Shown: positions 59,076 to 64,000 of the stretch, piece by piece | Layout of the letters: every line of letters starts with the position of its first letter | Numbering within the stretch: the first letter of the stretch is position 1 | Assembly (NCBI GenBank): GCA_021613375.1 | Contig: CM038702.1 | Location: 24,864,349 to 24,928,348, forward strand | DNA: 64,000 bases | Direction of reading: 5' to 3' | From: Megaleporinus macrocephalus | Lineage: Eukaryota > Chordata > Actinopteri > Characiformes > Anostomidae | The notes under the pieces: model-generated | Told to the model about the DNA's origin: nothing | The model's database searches: none | The model's input: the letters and a program-made list of their open reading frames with translations, nothing else | Position numbers and translations under genes: made by a program

Positions 59076-59289
59076 CAGTATGACATCACTTTAAATGTGC
59101 TCTGTTGCGATTTGTGCCCCATATTGTACCTCCTTCCTTCAAAAAGCAGTCTATGCTTAAATACTTGTTAACTTCAGCATGAAGAGGCGGAGCTACAGCC
59201 CCAACCAAATACATTGTCTAGGTGACGATAAGTTACCACATCCTCCCGAGAGGACACACGTCTTCTCATTTTCATACAGTATTACTGTT

Positions 59290-59520
59290 ACACAGTACAA
59301 GACCTAAGAAAACAAAACACAGAGCAAACATAAGAGAAACAATCAGAGGTGAAAACATCCAGACAACAAACATAACAACACCTGGGAATAAAGAGAGGGT
59401 GGGGCTACAGACAACACACAGGTGAGACAGATAACAAGGAGGCGGAAAGCAGCAGGAACATGGCTAGACACAAGGGAAGACAAACAAGAGGAGAGAAACA
59501 GAGCAGGGCAGGGTCAGACA
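59290..59520. repeat. AC-rich dispersed repeat fragment
   Basis: AACACACAGGTGAGACAGAT, GGAGGCGGAAAGC and CAACACCTGGGAATAAAG are similar in composition and words to 10580-10925. It looks like the AC-rich part of a larger fish repeat. The + strand frame 59222-59425 has no known domain. Confidence 0.4.
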
Positions 59521-60117
59521 GGATACATCACTTAACAGTGTTTACATAATAGTTTTTCCTGATTATGGGGTTAGGTAATGAAATAGACTACATTTTAATC
59601 TAAGAATCTTTGATAATTGTGTTTCATACTTGAGCTTGATGCCTCTGCTCTCTAGACGGACGGACAAAACTCAGAGCTTCTTGTAGATCTTGCTGTAGTG
59701 TCTCAGAGCGTGTTAACACCTGACAGGCTTGGTTTAAAATGAACCTTGGTACGGATGTTCTGTCAGTGCAGCTTGTTAGTACAAGTGAGAACATTGCCAG
59801 GCGAACACTGGTGCGCAACAGATAAGCGGGCCGAGACCTCCTGTGGAGGGCACCTGCAACAGACAAGTTTCTGACACTTGGATGCCTTTTATTGTCTCCT
59901 CCTGAGCTCTGAATTAGAAATAAGAGAATGGATAGTTTCAGTTTAAAATGTTACTGAGCTCATTCAGGGTCACTCTTTATTAAATTTAAAGGCCTTGTTT
60001 GTACCATGGCTATGGACTCAAACTCTATAAACCTTTGGCGTGAGCCCTCATTAAGGAGTCGTCAAGGAAATGTTGTGTCCTTTTGAATCTCACCTCATAA
60101 GGGACCATGAATATTTG

Positions 60118-60310
60118 TGTCTGTGCTGTCCAAAGAAAAACAAGTATCTTCAAAATGCCAACTTTACAGGAGAGGGACGCAGCCTACTTTACTTTTAATG
60201 TAAGTTAATGGAACCAGGATTTTTTCCAAGCTATTTTGGAGGATGTCCATCAGCCTAAGCGTGATGAAATATTCACATGGCAAAAATGCAGTTATATGTT
60301 TTTCTTTTAT
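60118..60310. mobile_element. MITE-like repeat, copy 2 of 3
   Basis: GTGCTGTCCAAAGAAAAACA, AAATGCCAACTTTACAGGAG and AAGTTAATGGAACCAGGATT match 46130-46240. The right end is not intact. Confidence 0.55.
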
Positions 60311-60854
60311 ACAGTGATGGTAGGTTTATTTCCTTTGCAGTAGCACGCTCTCTCTTTGCATATTCTTAAGATTTCTCCATACACATACTTAGAGCAAAAA
60401 ACGAGCTAACCCACTGACTTGCTTGGCCTTGCATTTTAAAAATGAGCAGACAAAAATATAACTAAAGCTAAATATAGACTAATTATAAACTAAATATAGA
60501 CTTAAATGAGACACACATGAAATGTACAAGCTTGGTTAGATCAGAGTAGAGCATGGCCTTACTAGATCACCAAATGTTCCTCAAAAATTTGTCTAATCGA
60601 TTGTGTCTTCATCTGAATATAACACTTGGACGACATCTACTATGAATTCTGTATTCATTGTGCTATATAAACACATTTAAAAGGTGGTATATGGCATAAT
60701 CCCTATGGCCTATGTAATTGCTAATAGGTAGTTTATTTATTTACGTATTGCAATTTATATAGGAAGGAAATATGACTTTATATATAATTAGGTTTCATAA
60801 CGCGTTATAATATCCACTAATTAGAACATTGTAAACATCATTGTGGTGATGCAC

Positions 60855-61185
60855 CACAACAGGGGTCTGGCGTATTTTCTGTATAACGTCTAAACCCATC
60901 ACAACTGTGGCTACCAAAGTAAAGTATGTTTTATAAAATCAACTTTTATATGAAGTATGTATTTGATGGTGCTAACCGGTAAGTGGAACAGATACTAAAA
61001 AGTTATGGAACCTGACTTAAAATGTTATGCATGTAATTATGACTACTAAAGAACTATTAGGCACATTTATGCTTGGTATTATAAGGAAATATATATGCCA
61101 CTTAATGCATTATAAATGCATTCAAATAGCATTACTAATACAGGATTCATCTGAAGAGTTATCGACTTTTGGATCGATGTTACTG
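60855..61185 (+). repeat. Dispersed repeat (partner at 15128-15455)
   Basis: ACAGGGGTCTGGCGTATTTT, ATGTTATGCATGTAATTATG, GGTATTATAAGGAAATA and TACAGGATTCAT align in order with the partner. Non-coding. Confidence 0.5.
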
Positions 61186-61445
61186 TGGACCAGAACTGTA
61201 AGTGATCCAAAAATAAAATGCATTTTTTAACTAAATCCTTTCCAGTTTTGTTTTGGACCAGATGAACTCTGTGTGTATTAGTGTTAAACACTTAAATTGC
61301 TAAAAATAAGTACTTTGTATACTTTTTTGTTTAACTGAACTACAGTATTTGGGACTAAACCTTCAAAAAAGACTATATGTGAAACAAAAGCAGTGATCAA
61401 TAAATTCTGTTCCACTCATATATAGAACTGAAAACAGTATATAAA

Positions 61446-61517
<72 letters not shown>
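61446..61517. repeat. (GT)n microsatellite
   Basis: About 70 bp of GT repeat with two GTTT interruptions. The minus-strand poly His-Thr frame is an artefact. Confidence 0.97.
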
Positions 61518-61519
<2 letters not shown>

Positions 61520-61829
61520 TTTTCTAAATTTAGGTTTTTTTACACAAATTGACTTCATAAAACTCCACAGATGACAGGCCAGTCTAGCACCCACTCTCTA
61601 TAACTTCTGTTGTACAGTATGTTCAAAATGCGGCTTAGTGTTGTTGTGTTGGAATGAGCACACGTCCCTGAAAAAGATCTAGTAGGACGTTGCACTAAAA
61701 TATATAAATGTAAAAACTCTTTAAACTTTATACAGGTAACAATCTGTGTGTAACATCCATTATTTTCATAAACAGTCCAATAGGCTGACACGTTTTCACT
61801 GTCCATTAGTCCACATCAGATGAGTCCAC

Positions 61830-62450
61830 AGAAGTTGGCAATGTTTCTGGACTTTGACTCCCACTGTGCATAGTGCAGTCTTCGCTGATGCAGCTCTAAA
61901 CAGTGTTTACTGACAATAGTTTCTCAGATGTGAAACAATCCCCAAACCCATGTGGTGATATCCTTCACTGACGCATGCTGGTTTTTAATGCGGAGCTCTC
62001 TGAGGAGACAAAGGTCATTGGCATTCAGTTGTTTTAGCTTTGTTATCTACACGCAGAGACGTGTCTGAGTACTTTATATCTTTTGAAGATGTTGTGCACT
62101 GTAGAGGGTGAAATAGCTCAAATCGTTGCAATTGCTCATTCAAGTATGACCAACTTAAACTGTCAGATTATTCGCTAATGTTTTTTTTGGCGCAGTGGTA
62201 TGCACCCTTGCTCATAAAGGACAACCTTCTTATGATTGCATCAACTGTTTCACAATGTTCCTTGTCCTACATTGCCCCATTCCAGCTTTTTTGGAAGGTA
62301 TTACAGGCTTGAAGTTAGGAATGTGTTTATATTTACAACAAAAAAACAATGAAGCTGAAAGATAAAACATGACATGTCCTGCTTTTGTACAGTGTTTATT
62401 TAAATGTGGGTCAAAGTACAAATCAGTACATTTGCATTTCAATTGAATGG
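61830..62450. repeat. Dispersed fish repeat (family of 32680 fragment)
   Basis: TTTCTGGACTTTGACTCCCA, GATGTTGTGCACTGTAGAGG, CACAATGTTCCTTGTCCTAC, CCATTCCAGCTTTTTTGGAA and GGAATGTGTTTATATTTACA follow the order of a fish interspersed repeat I recall. No transposase frame is left. Probably a non-autonomous DNA element; class not proven. Confidence 0.5.
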
Positions 62451-63694
62451 ATGTTTGTATAGCTTGTTATCTTCTTAAAACTTAAGCCTGGTTTTAGGGA
62501 GATTGAGATTAACATCTTAATTTATTTACTGACTGACTGACTTGCTGATCTTCCTGCATATGTGGGTGCATTTTAGCTACACATACTGATTTGGGTGGGT
62601 TTTTGTAGTAGATTTTCTGCACTTAGTGGGGTCTAGTTTTACCTGTACTGTGCAAATATACCCCCCTGTGATTAAACATGCTAAGGCAGCAGCCAAAGAG
62701 CTGAAAGATGCTTTATGATTTTAGAGTGCATGAAAAATGAGAACAGTCTGATCCTTCAGAGAGCTCTTCACCTGAAATTGGGGCAGCAAGAGCGGGGGCA
62801 GGAAACACCTCAGGAGGAATGTCCAGGGCTGTTTAACGTGGTTGTACTGTCTAATGATGTTACAGTAACTAGGGTGACCATGTTTGGAAGGAAGTTGTCC
62901 TTCTCTTCTTTGCCCTCTCTCTCTCGCTGTCTGTGTCACTCTGTTTTTCACTTGGGGCCTGATATACGTACATGGAAAGGCTACAGTAAGCGCTCAGAAA
63001 TTAGCGTTAAATGGAGTACACTGCCCGCAGGACCCTCCGCTAACTGTACTATGTTCGTGGAGCGGTCATCAAGCTTGAAACAAAAAGAGAAAATGCAAAT
63101 GAAGAGATAGACATCTGTCCCAAAGTCTTCAATCAGTGTCTTTCTCTCACACGTACTCCAAATCCTTTTCTTTGTTCAGGCGGAGACTCTCATCAGCAAA
63201 TATTTATACTTGCGTAATGTCGTTTAGCTGCACAGATTGATGCACATTTCTCCTCAAACAGACCGACGCAAACTCTTTCCAGATGGAAAGCTTTCAAGTG
63301 GTTGAAAACAAGGGCAATTGTGCATCTTTTCAAAGTGCTCCAGCAAACTAAACATTAGCATCAGCCTCAGCCAATTTCCAGCAGATTGATCAAACAAGCA
63401 TCAGCCACTCCTGGGCAGAACACATTGCTCACAATGTAGGCCATTGTCTGCTAGACTGTGTGAACATCACTGGCTTTGATGAAGTGTTAAAATGACTTAG
63501 TGAACAATAGCAGATTATGCTGCCTCAGTAAAAATAAAAAAAGTGAAATAATGTGCAGAAAATGTCCTGCACTGCTCTCAGCTTTTACTCACAGCTGTAC
63601 CACAGACAACAACTCTGGCACACATAGATTTATTTTGTGATAGGATTTCAATACGTCATATATACTTTAGATGAAGTTCAGTTTTTTGCTAATA

Positions 63695-63890
63695 TTTTAA
63701 AAAATGTTTACTGTCCAATGAAAAAAAAGTCCAAAATAGCAAACTTAAAGGAGAGTCCAAAAATTTTATCCAAGTGACTTTGAAGCATTTCTGTTTGTGC
63801 ATTTATATTGGAAATTTTACACAATGTCAATAGCAGCTGTCGTGTTCCAGCAATGTAGAAAAATGATAATCAACAAAAATGTGACCATAT
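63695..63890. mobile_element. MITE-like repeat, copy 3 of 3
   Basis: TACTGTCCAATGAAAAAAAA, CAAACTTAAAGGAGAG, GTGACTTTGAAGCATTTCTG and TTTTACACAATGTCAATAG match the family at 46111. It is the most diverged of the three. Confidence 0.5.
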
Positions 63891-64000
63891 AGAAAATTAA
63901 AAATTCTGCATTTAAAGTGAAGAAAAATATTTAGGTTAAGTGGAACAATTTTAACCTTATTCTCGCTTAGAATATCAATAAAACATACACTGCCAGTCAA

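Larger units (their letters stand above)
44390..64000 (+). other. Intron after window exon 6 (3' end outside window)
   Basis: At least 19.6 kb without a recognisable next exon. It holds Tc1 relics (44454-45400, 47959-49150, 51115-51262), MITE copies (46111, 60118, 63695), (TA)n arrays, a repeat copy at 55520-56005, a local duplication 52527/53635 and a repeat at 61830-62450. Non-repetitive patches lie at 46556-46850, 49620-49990, 56360-56720, 57640-57870 and 63120-63440. 47040-47910, 49990-51100, 52000-52520, 53840-54670, 54750-55500, 56730-57600, 57880-58990 and 62450-63110 are AT-rich with nothing I can assign. Confidence 0.75.

Noticed and set aside
62715..63110. 131-residue forward frame
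   Set aside because: Starts in unremarkable AT-rich sequence, has no known domain and no splice context; an antisense frame is equally open.

Overview
This window is vertebrate genomic DNA, almost certainly from a teleost fish. It is AT-rich, full of long (TA)n, (CT)n and (GT)n microsatellites, and packed with decayed Tc1-like and hAT-like DNA transposon relics of the kinds common in teleost introns. Several dispersed repeats resemble families I associate with otophysan fish (characins and relatives), but that narrower placement rests on memory only.

One protein-coding gene is supported. Six exons on the + strand (7028-7116, 11945-12078, 15927-15982, 32468-32615, 38012-38109, 44282-44389) have GT-AG borders and matching intron phases, and join into 211 codons without a stop. 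Their product matches the C-terminal part of thyrotropin-releasing-hormone-degrading ectoenzyme (TRHDE, pyroglutamyl-peptidase II), an M1-family zinc ectopeptidase of the cell surface. The catalytic HEXXH region lies upstream of the window. The last part of the protein should lie beyond position 64000, because I find no exon in the final 19.6 kb. The window is therefore one internal slice of a very large gene, and nearly everything in it is intron.

Layout. 1-7027: intron with a possible regulatory patch (2190-2480), a 23-bp minisatellite (3012-3461), a MITE with a strong internal hairpin (4744-5500) and the first copy of a ~315-bp duplicated segment (6076-6397). 7117-11944: its partner (9168-9478). 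12079-15926: a hAT-type MITE with an exact 8-bp target duplication (13010-13549), a diverged repeat, a 19-bp inverted-repeat element and an L2-like LINE fragment. 15983-32467: a 42-bp minisatellite (16951-17227), degenerate CCTAAC-like repeats, a CpG-bearing non-repetitive block (21520-22330), two Tc1-like relics, and a ~250-bp segment (24016-24268) inserted into one of them whose homologue stands alone at 26033-26295. 32616-44281: more relics, and (CT)n tracts leading into the splice acceptors. 44390-64000: intron with a nearly full-length Tc1-like element inside a (TA)n array (47959-49150) and a hairpin-forming (TA)n structure (49244-49372).

I found no undescribed gene system. The best leads are two pairs of intronic segments in which one copy keeps its CpGs and the other has lost them. 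One decayed copy carries a target-site duplication, and the uninterrupted site is visible in a related element elsewhere in the window.
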